From Sphaerolaimus hirsutus (lineage: Eukaryota > Nematoda > Chromadorea > Monhysterida > Sphaerolaimidae): a stretch of 64,000 nucleotides of DNA. Within the stretch, counting starts at the first letter, position 1; every line of letters starts with the position of its first letter. A program made the position numbers and the translations under genes. This document shows positions 44,355-54,545 of this stretch, one piece after another. The notes beneath the pieces are model-generated. The model was given only the letters and a program-made list of their open reading frames with translations. It had not been told where the DNA came from and made no database searches. The DNA is taken from assembly GCA_964036195.1 (NCBI GenBank), contig OZ038451.1, positions 4,530,529 to 4,594,528 on the forward strand. The letters run 5' to 3'.

Positions 44355-44740
44355 TCAGTAAGTGAACAAGTGGCCAGAAAAGTTGCAAGTGATTGGTAAA
44401 GTGGCAAGTGTAATTATTTATGAGTAGGGTTGGGAAGATATCGGTATACATATTACATCGAGTATCGAATATCGATATCGGAAATTTTGAAAAGAATATT
44501 AAATTTTGAAAGGAATTGTTCCTAGAATCGGATATTGAACATTTTCTAAATGTTAAATATCGAATATCGATATCAAAAACCGCATTTCAGAAAAATAGCG
44601 AATATCGATATCGAAAGGCCAAATCGTTCAAAGACTAAATCTATAAGTGACGATCAAATTAAAAAATAGAAACACTTGCCACTTATCACTTTACTTAAGT
44701 TATCAGTTGCCACTTTTCATGTCACTCATCCACTTACGGA
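44355..44740. mobile_element. Family E element with ATCGATATCG core
   Basis: The left arm has AGTAAGTGAACAAGTGGCC and AAAGTGGCAAGTGTAATT. The right arm has ACACTTGCCACTTATCAC and CATCCACTTACGG. The core (44428-44622) contains three ATCGAATATCGATATCG-like units plus GATATCGGTATAC, a palindrome-rich segment absent from other family E copies. Confidence 0.65.
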
Positions 44741-44965
44741 ATCGGTACCAGACGCACCACTGCTTGGGTTGCTTGAGCCACTCCACCAGGATGGAATCAG
44801 TGTTAATTTTGGTCTGATTATTACGGGAAGATTTGTTGTCATCTCGCTTCCTTTGTATTTCTCTCAGTTGGAACGGTGCCAATTTTTTTATATTACGGTA
44901 TTGACTGGAATGAAGTATGTAGGAGTGAAATGTATTTATTTATAAAATAAATTGTTATGCATTGT
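44741..44965. other. Spacer
   Basis: Nothing recognised beyond an 89-codon frame of no distinctive content. Confidence 0.3.
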
Positions 44966-45209
44966 GGTATACTCCAGTGACTTTACACCGTGCACGCGTG
45001 GTCCGTGCTGGAAGCGTGGCAATGATGTTTAATGCAGGCAGTTTTCATCAAAGAAAATGCAGTGCTAATATAACGTTATACATTAACGTATGTACGACAC
45101 TGGATTTGTTTCATATTTTTATAAAAATCGCAAGCTTTGATTAATCATTGGCACGCTTCCAACGCGAAACATAAATAATTGCGAGTGCAGAGTGTCAAGA
45201 CCACCGGGT
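44966..45209. mobile_element. Family I MITE
   Basis: Left TATACTCCAGTGACTTTACA, then CGTGCACGCGTGGTCCG and GCTGGAAGCGTGGCAA. The right arm has TTGGCACGCTTCCAACGCG and GCGAGTGCAGAGTGTC. The right terminal TACTCGGCGG motif has decayed. Orientation as at 30714. Confidence 0.72.
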
Positions 45210-45511
45210 ATGCGCTGTTTGAAAATGTTTATCCAATAGAAAATTGTTAGGTCAGGCTGCATTACAATAAATACCGTAGTTCCTTTAAAAGTCATAAAAC
45301 AAAATGTCATCTCTCCAAAGCATCCAGCTTCTAAAAAGTAAAAATGAGCAATATACAAGTGCGAATATGGTAAATTGATAATATCCATGAGTTGAAATGC
45401 ATTTTTAATGAGTCTGGTAGTTGAAATGTACGACACTAAGTGAGCCTATACGTAGAATGATAAAGTTATGGATGTAAGTAAATATGGTGAAGACTCAACT
45501 CAATACAGACT
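45210..45511. other. Unassigned spacer
   Basis: AT-rich, nothing recognised. Confidence 0.3.
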
Positions 45512-45637
45512 GGGGCCACTCACAGACCCCGTAAAATGTAAAATGTCATACAAATTGTCAAAAAACATGTAAAATGTTAAAAAAATTGTGGACTTAGTAT
45601 TTTTCATGACATTTGACACTTTGCATGGCACTTTCCA
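45512..45637. mobile_element. Family C short copy
   Basis: Left GGGGCCACTCACAGACCCCG, AAAATGTCATACAAATTGTC in the left half, TCATGACATTTGACACTTTG in the right. The right terminus is replaced by the adjoining family D fragment. Confidence 0.62.
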
Positions 45638-45692
45638 TCGAGTTGACACCGAAACCAGTTGACATTCAGTGTGTCGACGCCCATATGAAATA
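45638..45692. repeat. Family D end fragment
   Basis: GAGTTGACACCGAAACCAGT and TTGACATTCAGTGTGTCG match a family D right end. No left partner. Confidence 0.5.
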
Positions 45693-46431
45693 TATTAATG
45701 ATAGAAGGATCATCGGCGCAAACACAGCGGAAATGTGAAGCGTGGAGGCACTCAAAAGTTTACTTAAAATTCCAGATTTGAAATCTGATTAACAAAATAT
45801 AGTGGGATGCAAATGGAAGTAATCCTCGCAGCGCACTCACGTGAATCTCTATAAAATCCCATAAACATGACACAAAGTTGAATGATTTCACACCGGAAAC
45901 CAGTGTTCAATAGGCTCAAAACACCATGAATAATGTACTTAGAAGGGGATAGCAAAGCTTAAAGGCTAATATAGTTAGATGCATCAAAATGGAACGTCCT
46001 CAAATATTTCTACATAATTTTAGCCGTTAAGTGTATGGAAATGGTGTTATGGCCAGAATTGTAACGGTATTTTTTCTCTAAAGCCCGCCAAAAAATGCTT
46101 AAGACTGGACTGCAAAATCTAATATGGGTTGATTTGAACCGTGTAATCTTGTAATAAGTCGAATAAGTCAATTCAATGTTACAAACTTGCAAAAAAGCAG
46201 ATGATTTATATATATATTATTCCTCGACTGTATTTTTGTCAAAACTCTCAAATGCTTGACGCCAAATTTCAATGCACGTTTACATATTGACATACACAAA
46301 AATGTTACATACACTGTTATTCAGCCCATTAATGGTTTTTGTCATTGTTGGGATCAGTTATATTTGGCCATAACTCCAGAAACAAGGCCCGGCCTAAATT
46401 TTGTAAAAAATCTCCAAATCAACGCTCTTAA
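45693..46431. other. Unassigned spacer
   Basis: AT-rich, nothing recognised. Confidence 0.3.
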
Positions 46432-46708
46432 AAACAGAAAACGCAGCGGCGCATAAACCGCGTACTCAAACCCCTAGGCCTAAACCCAAAAAACAAAATT
46501 AAAAAAATACCAAAAGAATCCAACCGAGTGCCTGCGCACAGTAACGGGGGGTGGCCTGTGGCCGCTGTGGCCACCCCCGATGGGACCCCCGATGCCACCG
46601 AAAACCACAGTTTTCATCCTGCCACAGATGTCAGCGATGGCAGCATCCAAACTGGTGTAATGTCACTGCCGCAGCTGCCATCTTTGAGCAGTTTGGATTG
46701 GTGCACGG
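46432..46708 (+). CDS. Candidate coding exon with good splice donor, unknown protein
   Basis: The plus frame is open from 46432 to TGA at 46714-46716. The protein-like part begins at about 46530 (PAHSNGGWPVAAVATPDGTP) and continues DATENHSFHPATDVSDGSIQ, TGVMSLPQLPSLSSLDWCTG. The segment is GC-rich, rich in Ser, Pro, Thr and Asp as in disordered regulatory regions, and stops at ACGGGTAAATG, a strong match to a 5' splice donor with the GT at 46709. Upstream, 46432-46527 is A/C-rich, G- and T-poor, and lacks ATG. GCGCACAG at about 46531-46538 is a possible acceptor. No domain or homologue is recognised, and no second exon is visible nearby. Confidence 0.3.
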
Positions 46709-46716
46709 GTAAATGA

Positions 46717-46904
46717 AGTGGGTAAAATTCCATCACGGTGTCATAATTTATCGACAATGTTTTTTTAGTAGGTGGTGCCGCAATTTATATATAGTATGGA
46801 TGCGTGAGATCTGAAGCTGTGATAATGGCCGGTTGGATAACAAGTGAAATAATTTTTTAATGTTTGAAGAAAAAATCTTCATCTGATAAAAACTGCGTTA
46901 TAGG
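46717..46904. other. Spacer
   Basis: AT-rich, nothing recognised. Confidence 0.3.
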
Positions 46905-47280
46905 CGCAACAGACAATGAATGTCAACTGGTTTCGGTGTCAACTCAATTTTACTTCAATTTTGGCCGCAGTGCAATTTTCAAGTGCCCGTAAAACAATAT
47001 GGCCATGTGCATTTGAACACGGTTTCGCAACCCATCAACTAAAATCTTAGTGGAAACCGGTTGGCCCAGTTGACATCCGATGACACACGATGTCAACTGA
47101 ACCGACTGGTTTTCATTGAGATTTTAGTTTACGGGTTGCGAAACAATATTCAAATTCACAGGACAATATTCATTCCTTTTCGACATTGCCGCATGTGCAC
47201 GTGAAAATTGTAATGCGACAAAAATTGAACTGAAATCGAGTTGACAGCGAAACCAGTTGACATCCATGACGCCATAATCA
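46905..47280. mobile_element. Two interleaved family D elements
   Basis: TGTCAACTGGTTTCGGTGTC and GTGTCAACTCAATTTTAC at the left, and GTTGACAGCGAAACCAGTTG at the right, form outer ends. An inner junction at about 47050-47110 has GGTTGGCCCAGTTGACATCC and CGATGTCAACTGAACCG back to back. GTTTCGCAACCCATCAACT and ACGGGTTGCGAAAC flank that junction. A 134-codon minus frame overlapping the right part is an artefact. Confidence 0.62.
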
Positions 47281-47835
47281 AAATGATGTTTTGGTAAGGA
47301 GGATAATGCTGGGTTTTTTTTGCTGGCTTCCAAACCAGCAAATCACAAAAAACGCATGATGAAAAAAACATGTGATACATAATCAGCCATAGGTTCTGAA
47401 TGAAAAGCCACCATCTAATTAAATACCATTTCTCAAATCCATTTACGAGCCGCACTGGCAACTGAATTAAATGAAAACTAAATGAGAAACAAAAAAATCC
47501 CATGGTCAAGTCCAGATGACTAATGACTAATGAGTATGGATAAAATTTACCAAAAATCAATCATTCCCTCTTACAAAAGAGAATAAGGCTTCATTACCTC
47601 CATATATTTAGCCATATAAAAAGTAAAAGAGAACTAGATATGTATGAAAGAGTGCAAAATCAATATGAGACTGGGAACCTTCGAAATGGAGGCTTTCTAT
47701 TTATATGTATTTTACCTGGTACTGGCTTTTGAAAAGATGTCTCCGCGACAAAATATACACGCGCATGCACTCTTCCAGAGGGGAACCGATTTTCAACCAT
47801 AGCTATTTGCAAGCCTCCGGCTCGCAAGCCATATA
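47281..47835. other. Unassigned spacer
   Basis: Nothing recognised. Confidence 0.3.
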
Positions 47836-47981
47836 CCGTACTTCTTCTAATAAATAGCATTCTATCGTCGATAATAGATAGATAGTAAATAGATATTTTT
47901 ACCTGTACTTTTATTGGAGGTGCCGTTCTGTTGAAGGTGCCGTTCTATTGGAGGTATGCCATTCTATTAGAATAAATACGG
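47836..47981. mobile_element. Family B MITE, short copy
   Basis: A 146-bp element: CCGTACTTCTTCTAATAAAT after TA and TCTATTAGAATAAATACGG before TA. Three 17-18-bp units lie near the right end (GGAGGTGCCGTTCTGTT, GAAGGTGCCGTTCTATT, GGAGGTATGCCATTCTATT). Confidence 0.82.
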
Positions 47982-48128
47982 TAAGTGTATCAATACGCAG
48001 TGGGTGGAAAAATAACACACTTTACAAGTTAAATGCAGCTCCGTTACCGGTCTTTACTTTGACTTACGAACTGAGGTTCATTGGATTGGTTTCTGGATAT
48101 GAAAAATACTGCTATTTATACCTTCACT
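47982..48128. other. Spacer
   Basis: Nothing recognised. Confidence 0.3.
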
Positions 48129-48401
48129 CAGGGACGTATCCAAGATTTTTGGAGCGGGGGGCGGCTGTTTCTTTACGGGGACGTTTCGTTTTGCCCGACG
48201 AACGGGGGGCCTAACCCCCCCCCCCTCCCCCTAAAATTTTGGCTACACAGTGAGGAAATGACGCCATAGGCGTTGGCGCCAGCGCCAGGAACAACTGTAT
48301 ATGTATGTGAATATACACACATACACAGCGATTTACGGGGATTTGAGGCTATAGGGGGAAGGGGGGCTGCAGCCCCCCCGCACCTCCTGGATACGGCCCT
48401 G
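48129..48401. mobile_element. CAGGGACGTATCC-ended DNA element
   Basis: Left CAGGGACGTATCCAAGAT and right CTCCTGGATACGGCCCTG form 14-bp imperfect TIRs. Inside are GGAGCGGGGGGCGGCTG, a C run at 48213-48231 and GGGGGGCTGCAGCCCCCC near the right end. No target duplication is evident. The GCTGC/C-run signature links it to fragments at 7330, 14265 and 42160. Confidence 0.65.
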
Positions 48402-48656
48402 CCCGCCCCCACTCTTCCCTTACTCAGTTCACGTTTTTTAAGACAACATCTCAGTTTGATTACGTACCCGCCCCCGGCAACCAAATGCGCACACAAAAGG
48501 CTAAAAATAACGGAGAGCCTGGCGTGGCTGAAAAACAACATTCATGTCATGTTAAATTATCATTGGCTGAAATCCTACCCCATCTGAGCATGAGTATTGG
48601 GCAGATGATATGTCAATTGGAATTCGCAATTTGGTTTCAGTTTTGTCGCATTGGAC
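48402..48656. other. Spacer
   Basis: Nothing recognised. Confidence 0.3.
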
Positions 48657-49338
48657 ACACACACTAGTTGACATCAAAATTCGTGTCAACTGAATTTTTG
48701 TTTTTTCAACTATCCTAAATATGTGATAGAACATACCGTATTTCCTCGAAATACCCCCCGGGGGTGATTGTTTCATAGTGGTCCCGAGAGGGGGGGGGTT
48801 AAACGAGGGGGGAGGTATTTCGAGGGGGGGGGGGGTTATTGTTTCACAAGAAAATTTTTGAAAACCAAGTACGAAATTGTCGTCTGAAACGTACGCAGAC
48901 GTCGAAAAATGCAACAAAAACCGCCATTTATAAGGTTCTGTAGACTAATATTAGTATGTAGATGGTATGTACACTGTTCTAACGTGACACCGACATTGTT
49001 TTAACGTGTGTTCTGCAGTACACAGAACACAAACTACAGTTATTGTCATGTACGTTCCCTTTACACTCAATTTGGGGGGGGGGGTATTTCGAGGGGGGGG
49101 GGTGATTGTTTCATAGTGGTCTCGAGAGGGGGGGGGTCAAACGAGGGGGGGGGTATTTCAAGGGGGGGGGGGGGTATTTCAAGGGGGGGGGGTATTTCGA
49201 GGAAATACGGTAGTTAATTTCTTATCGTGGTATTTAATTTCCATTGTATCTGTCGAGTGTGACGCTTGTAATCTTTTTGTGTTATTCAGTTGACATTCAG
49301 TTCACACGAATTTGCAATGTCAACTAGTCTGTGTGGGC
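48657..49338. mobile_element. Family D element split by a family A insertion
   Basis: Left CACACACTAGTTGACATCAA then ATTCGTGTCAACTGAATTTT. Right CAGTTGACATTCAGTTCACA, CGAATTTGCAATGTCAACTA and GTCTGTGTGGGC. The 475-bp family A element at 48736-49210 separates the arms. Confidence 0.82.
48736..49210. mobile_element. Family A MITE, CGCAGACGTCG-core subtype, nested in family D
   Basis: Left CCGTATTTCCTCGAAATACC after TA and right GTATTTCGAGGAAATACGG before TA. The right zone holds at least five G-run/TATTTCGAG units with runs of 8-12 G. The core (GTACGCAGACGTCGAAAAAT, AACAAAAACCGCCATTTATA, TTTTAACGTGTGTTCTGC) matches 56460-56941 and, partly, 50106-50343. Confidence 0.87.
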
Positions 49339-49370
49339 ACATTGCCAATGTGCACTGTCTCAATATAGTT

Positions 49371-49570
49371 NNNNNNNNNNNNNNNNNNNNNNNNNNNNNN
49401 NNNNNNNNNNNNNNNNNNNNNNNNNNNNNNNNNNNNNNNNNNNNNNNNNNNNNNNNNNNNNNNNNNNNNNNNNNNNNNNNNNNNNNNNNNNNNNNNNNNN
49501 NNNNNNNNNNNNNNNNNNNNNNNNNNNNNNNNNNNNNNNNNNNNNNNNNNNNNNNNNNNNNNNNNNNNNN
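49371..49570. other. Assembly gap, 200 N
   Basis: Exactly 200 unknown bases, a size typical of a placeholder. A family I end touches the right edge. Frames crossing it are meaningless. Confidence 0.99.
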
Positions 49571-49610
49571 GGGAACCACGCGTGCAGGGTGTAAAGTAAC
49601 CGGAGTATAC
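49571..49610. mobile_element. Family I right end, cut by the gap
   Basis: GGGAACCACGCGTGCAGGGT then GTAAAGTAACCGGAGTATA is the inverse of the family I left end. The rest of the element lies in or was lost to the gap. Confidence 0.75.
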
Positions 49611-50105
49611 CTTTTCAGTTGAACACTTCCTGTGTGATCGAATTTACACTAGGTCGTGTAAATAATATTTACTACTGGTGATTAGGGGGTAAATGTGAAG
49701 TACTTATACACCAAAACCACTCAACCTTTGACTATTTATTTACAACATTGCCAATCACAAAAAAAGACCACACACACCAAACATCATACCATACCTCAGC
49801 ATTTTCTATATATGATTAATTTGTCGTGTATGATTTGAACAAAAATGGCTTGTTTTTTTCTAATAAGTATATTTTATGAAATTAATTAATATAAACACTC
49901 TTGATAATTTTGATGATAAATAATTCACCACTTGTATTTATAATCCCCCTTTGAATCACCCACCCCTCTCAAAAAACTCTAGACGCAATACCAAATAGGA
50001 ATTATTCATGTAAATACGGTGCACCCCAAAGCAAATTAAAAGTGGAAAAAACTTTCCGGCATGTTGACAATACTTGCCATATACATGGTGTGAAACAACA
50101 GGCTA
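49611..50105. other. Spacer with a family A right-end remnant
   Basis: At about 49940-50019 TAATCCCCCTTTGAATCACC, a C/T-rich run and AATTATTCATGTAAATACGG look like a degraded family A copy. The rest is AT-rich. Confidence 0.4.
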
Positions 50106-50343
50106 CCGTATTTCCTCGAAATACCCCCCTCAGAATGGGCACTATGAATTTGTGGTCCGGGAAAGGCATAACAGACGTTCAAAACACTTACTGTGTTACG
50201 TTAGAACATCGTTTATACCATCTACATCCTTATATAAGGCTGTAAAAACTTATAAATGGTGGTTATTGTTGCATTTTCACGGTTATCTCTCAAAATTTTC
50301 ACTCTGAAAAATAAACCCCCGGGGGTAATTCGAGGAAATACGG
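50106..50343. mobile_element. Family A MITE with few iterons
   Basis: Left CCGTATTTCCTCGAAATACC after TA and right GGTAATTCGAGGAAATACGG, followed by AA rather than TA. The core ACAGACGTTCAAAACACTTA and TACGTTAGAACATCG is a diverged version of the 48736-49210 core. The G-run arrays are nearly absent. Confidence 0.75.
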
Positions 50344-50689
50344 AATTGATTTCCTTCTCGAAGAACTCAGATATAGTCGATTGACCGCACAATTTACAAT
50401 GAAATCTACAATTTTCGATCTGAAAATAATAACAACAACTAATACAATAATTGTCTCATCACATTGCACTCAGAATTTGTAAAAATAGTGCACAATTTTC
50501 ACACAGTTTATACACCCAAATAAGGTAACACACTGTAAGCACAGCGTCCAGTCCGATAATAAAAAAATCAAACTCAAAAAGTTGGCTTAAACCTCAAACT
50601 GAACACGACACGACAAAACTTGCTTTTACTCTTCAATGCGTTTGAAATCATCGCATTCACATAGAGCATTGAAAAAATATCTGGTAGAT
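50344..50689. other. Unassigned spacer
   Basis: AT-rich, nothing recognised. Confidence 0.3.
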
Positions 50690-50930
50690 TTATATTTAAA
50701 AACATCAGAAATCAAAATTATTTATATTTTTACCGGGATTTTACAGGGAGATTTGATTATATTGATTATATTTGATTTTTGAGAGAGATTTTGAGATTTA
50801 AAAAAGAATTTGAAAGTAAAAAAAAACCGTTACACGTATTTATATTTTACCATGGTTTCCAGAGGATTTTAATCATATTTTCGTTTTGAAAGATTTCCTC
50901 AAACTATATTTAATTACATTTTTTAAATCA
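50690..50930. repeat. Family J AT-rich repeat
   Basis: TTATTTATATTTTTACCGGG, ATTTTACAGGGAGATTTG and ATTTTTGAGAGAGATTTTGA match the AT-rich family with a C/G hinge. Confidence 0.45.
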
Positions 50931-51842
50931 TCCACTTTTTCAATGCTACTCACATAACAAAACAAACTAGAGCGTAAAATGGCTCGGTGGCACACTTGGT
51001 TATGTGTCCCTTTGTACGGTGGTTCAAAAATTGTGACTGTTCTATGTTCTGGTTGAAGCAATTTGGGAAACTATACTGGAACTATTTTTTTCTGGAAAAA
51101 GATGGACAGAATTTGGACAATCCTTTAAAATAGTAATTCGCAATGGAATGAAAACTATACAATAAAGAAAGACGACAAAAATTTATAATGATGCAACCAT
51201 AAAATTCTTTATATACTATTTTATAATATTTTTATGTTTGGAGTGACGTGATAAATAAAGCAGCACATTCATTAGTTGTGAAAAAGATGTATTAAATGCG
51301 ATGAGAAGAAAATGTTTTTTTTTACTGAAACGGGATATGGTAGATGACACTGTCACTTTAAAGTGCTGTCACTTTACAAAAAATCATAACCTTCCACAGC
51401 TCACAACCTAAACACATTTCTCCCGAACCCAATCTACAATCACAATCCCCCCAGTAAAAATGCTACCATATTATGATGAATTAAGCCACGTGATCACGTT
51501 TACGTGAAAGTCATAAACACTTAAAACAATTTAATTCGACGAGATAAATCTATATTTCTTCTTCTTTATTCATCTCGCCTACGGTAGAAAAATGTCACTT
51601 CAAACCGTGCGGCAGACGACAAAAACCGACCACCCTATAAACAGGAAACATGAAAGTTGGGGGGGGGGCACACATGGACTGCCACCTGCGGAGCGGCCCG
51701 CATCGAAGCACTTTCAACTACAAACAAACGCACTGCACTGCACGCGCGCACAGCACTGCATTCGGGGGGGCAACCCCCCCCCCCCCGGTCGGGTTAAGTG
51801 AAGGCAGTCTTTCCTCACGCATGTAGTGAATGTGAATGGATA
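50931..51842. other. Spacer with a GC-rich homopolymer patch
   Basis: 51660-51790 contains a G run, GCACACATGGACTGCCACC, then GGGGGGGCAACCCCCC and a longer C run. This may be the end of an unrecognised element. CACTTTAAAGTGCTGTCACT at 51355-51374 is a short palindrome. No gene. Confidence 0.35.
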
Positions 51843-52099
51843 CCGTGTATGCTCGAATAAGAGCCCGGGGGAGGTATTTTTTGGTGTGACTTTTTTGACT
51901 GGGGAGATATTCGAGGAGGGGTTATTTTTTCATTACGAGTTTCAGTGAAATGTATGATTTAATTTACTGAAATTGGGTTACAAATCGGTTTAAAATTGGT
52001 TAGATAGGGGGGGGGGGTATTTTGAGGGGAGTTGTTTTTTCTCACTAAGTTATCAAGGGGAGTTTTTAAAGGGGAGGACATATTCGAGGATATAAACGG
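51843..52099. mobile_element. Family A MITE, diverged
   Basis: Left CCGTGTATGCTCGAATAAGA after TA and right TATTCGAGGATATAAACGG before TA. Units GGGGAGATATTCGAGGAGGG and GGTATTTTGAGGGGAG. Confidence 0.72.
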
Positions 52100-52216
52100 T
52101 ATATTTATACAGAGGCTCACCTATGTATTTATGTATATATTAGGTTTGACTTACTCTGGTCTTAATTTGTGTTTGCGGAGAAGGGGAGGGGACGGGGTAT
52201 TGGGTTCTAAAAATCT
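52100..52216. other. Spacer
   Basis: Nothing recognised. Confidence 0.3.
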
Positions 52217-52490
52217 CGGGATATTTATTTTTTAATATAAGAAAATATACATCTTATATACTTTTCAATATTTTCCTGGGTTTTTTTCGGAGAGATTTAA
52301 TAATATTTATTTTATGAGAAGAAAATCATAATTACATTTAAATCACATTTATGATACAAAACCTCTCATAAATGTTTCTCATATTTATTTATATTTTCTC
52401 TGCATTTTTCCAGACCGATTTAATTATATTTTTTTGAGAGATTTTCTGAGATTATATTTAATTATATTTCCTGAAAAACACAGTTATTTT
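52217..52490. repeat. Family J AT-rich repeat
   Basis: TCAATATTTTCCTGGGTTTT, TTCGGAGAGATTTAATAATA and a second round (ATATTTTCTCTGCATTTTTC, CAGACCGATTTAATTATATT) suggest two tandem units. Confidence 0.5.
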
Positions 52491-53493
52491 GGAACGCTAA
52501 TTGGGTTAAATCATTTGGGAGATTTAAATATTCACAATCTGACCCTAAACAATGACATAGGTATTTATAACATGTGATTTGTATAGATCACACAAAAAAA
52601 TCCAAAAGTTAAAAATAAAAGATTAATGTACCTAAATATTTTTCCTAATCACTTATGTAAAAATTGCTGAAATGAGACAATATAGTAAAATAAAAAATCG
52701 TCAGAATTTTGCGCAAAATTCTGATCAGTTGATTGAAGCGTTTTCGTTTGTTTGGATTATGCTCAACTTTACCAGATGAAAACCGTTTAAATTACGGATA
52801 GATAGCTGAAAAAAATCTGGGAGTTGTGGGTTTCAAGGTGTAGAAAGCAAAAAGAGGATAAAGAAGTAAAGGAAACCCGTAAAAATAAGGGGTAATAGTC
52901 AATAGTATACAGTTTAACAGAAACCCTACCCTGTGTATGAATTTGAAAATCGTATCATAGTCCACTGACCGCACAATATCTATATCTACTGGTCAGATTA
53001 CACTTTAAATGTAAATGTATTTAGCCCGCAACCATTCGCATGTCGACTCTATTCATCAAAAAAATGCGTTACGCTTTTTGGAAATGAAAAGCGTCCATCC
53101 TGATCACTATAAGCAAATAATAGGCCACATTGGGAACATAAATCTTCAAAAATGAGTCAAAAGTAGACATATTCAAACAAGCTTAAATCCACCCATCATT
53201 ACAAAAATACATACATTTTCACTTAGCCAGTGGCAAAACAAAAAACTAGGCGTGTCCAAAACACACCAATTGTGTTTATCTAAGGGGGGGGGGGGCTTTT
53301 TAAGGTCCATGTACCAAGAATCACTGCATTTGGCTGCGGCATTATGCATTACTGAGCATTCAGAATGTACGTCCGAATATGGACAAATATGGGCGATATA
53401 TAGCGCCGGAAAGAACGCCATATTTTTACGGCGTGGGGGTAAATCACATTAGTTTCTGACTTGCGGCCCAGTCGGTTTGCACGTGGCCAGCCT
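52491..53493. other. Unassigned spacer
   Basis: AT-rich. A G run of about 12 lies at 53285-53295. No feature recognised. Confidence 0.3.
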
Positions 53494-53612
53494 GGGGTCG
53501 GACCCAATTGGAAGATAAGGCGCACGTAGGGTGCCAGACAAATGAGTAACCGAATGAAATTGTGCACAAAAGGCGCGCTGGGGCGCCTTACGTTCAAATT
53601 GAATTCGACCCC
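53494..53612. mobile_element. Family L element
   Basis: Left GGGGTCGGACCCAATTGGAA and right TTCAAATTGAATTCGACCCC. AAGGCGCACG against GGGCGCCTTACG lies just inside. Same ends as 38765-39060 but without the inner family D copy. Confidence 0.68.
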
Positions 53613-53647
53613 TCTGAAGTGCCAGAAACGTTGGCGTTGACCTACAA

Positions 53648-54109
53648 ATGGCGTGGCGCCGTTTCAGCTACCAGCAAACGTTTCGACACGAGCAGATTCA
53701 GAATCACTTTGTCACCAGTGCGCTAAAAACTGCGAAAATGTGCGAAAATAAGTGTGCAAGAGTTGGCACTGATAACGGGCTGAAAACGCAGTGCAATGCA
53801 AATGCAAAAACCTCTACTGAGGCCCAAAAATACGTATGTGCGTCCAGGCGCATAGGTATAAAGTGCGCAAATGAAATATATATATACCCAGAGTGTACCC
53901 CTTTGGCACCGCTACGCATATGCTATCACAGCAAATGCATGTACGCAACTACATTACTTCGGATCACGGCCGTGCATGAATCCAAAGTATTTATTTGTAT
54001 TGGCCCACTACCCGCGCTTACGCGTGTATCCATTTCGTACGCTCGCGTATGTGATACGTACACTGGTTGTATGTGTAATGTAGCCGGGCTAAATTGCTCG
54101 CGCTGCTAA
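53648..54109 (+). CDS. Hypothetical cysteine-rich protein, 153 codons
   Basis: The longest ATG-started frame in the window ends in TAA at 54107-54109. The product has 14 cysteines in 153 residues, many two to four residues apart (KMCENKCARVG, RICYHSKCMY, GCMCNVAGLNCSRC), which resembles zinc-binding or disulphide-rich small proteins. No family spacing is matched, no signal peptide is visible (it starts MAWRRFSYQQTFRHEQ), and no membrane segment is clear. Composition is somewhat GC-richer than its surroundings and it overlaps no recognised repeat; the family L element ends 35 bases upstream. Many TGT/TGC codons come from GTGTG/GTGC-rich DNA, and frames of this length can arise by chance in 64 kb. 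It might also be one exon of a longer gene. Confidence 0.22.
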   Translation: MAWRRFSYQQTFRHEQIQNHFVTSALKTAKMCENKCARVGTDNGLKTQCNANAKTSTEAQKYVCASRRIGIKCANEIYIYPECTPLAPLRICYHSKCMYATTLLRITAVHESKVFICIGPLPALTRVSISYARVCDTYTGCMCNVAGLNCSRC

Positions 54110-54395
54110 AATATGAACTGTTCTGCTACAGTGGAGGGAACTACATGTGCGCATGAGAATAGTCCGAGGGAAAATGTACTTGTAGCTGCCCTTTGAGCGC
54201 TCCAATGTAGTCAAAAATAGCACTTGAAAATGTCTCGCTGCACTTGAGGCACGTTTTCAAAGTGAACATTCCAAAAGAGAAATTGAGCAATTTCGCCGCA
54301 CGGGCGAACACATTTTATTTGATGACGATTTTTTTTGGCAAACACACACGGAAACTTTGTGATGTAAATAATTAATTCCATATGATGCTCATATA
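54110..54395. other. Spacer
   Basis: Nothing recognised. Confidence 0.3.
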
Positions 54396-54545
54396 CCGTA
54401 TTCCTCGAAATGCCCCCAGGGCGTTTATTTTTTCAAAGTGGAAAATTTGAGGGGTGGGGGTTATTTTTCCCTCAGCTCAAAAACACCTGAGGGTATTTCG
54501 AGGGGGGTTAATTCAAGGGGGTGGGGGTATTTCGAGGAAATACGG
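54396..54545. mobile_element. Family A short subtype
   Basis: A 150-bp element: CCGTATTCCTCGAAATGCCC after TA and GTATTTCGAGGAAATACGG before TA. The interior CCTCAGCTCAAAAACACCTG is shared with 41307-41445 and with 31010-31050. Confidence 0.85.

Noticed and set aside
47156-47560. 134-codon, hydrophobic minus-strand frame
   Set aside because: It starts in AT-rich spacer and ends inside family D sequence. The Phe/Leu/Ile richness is that of translated T-rich DNA, not a convincing membrane protein.
49286-49622. Frames spanning the N gap
   Set aside because: Most of each is unknown sequence.
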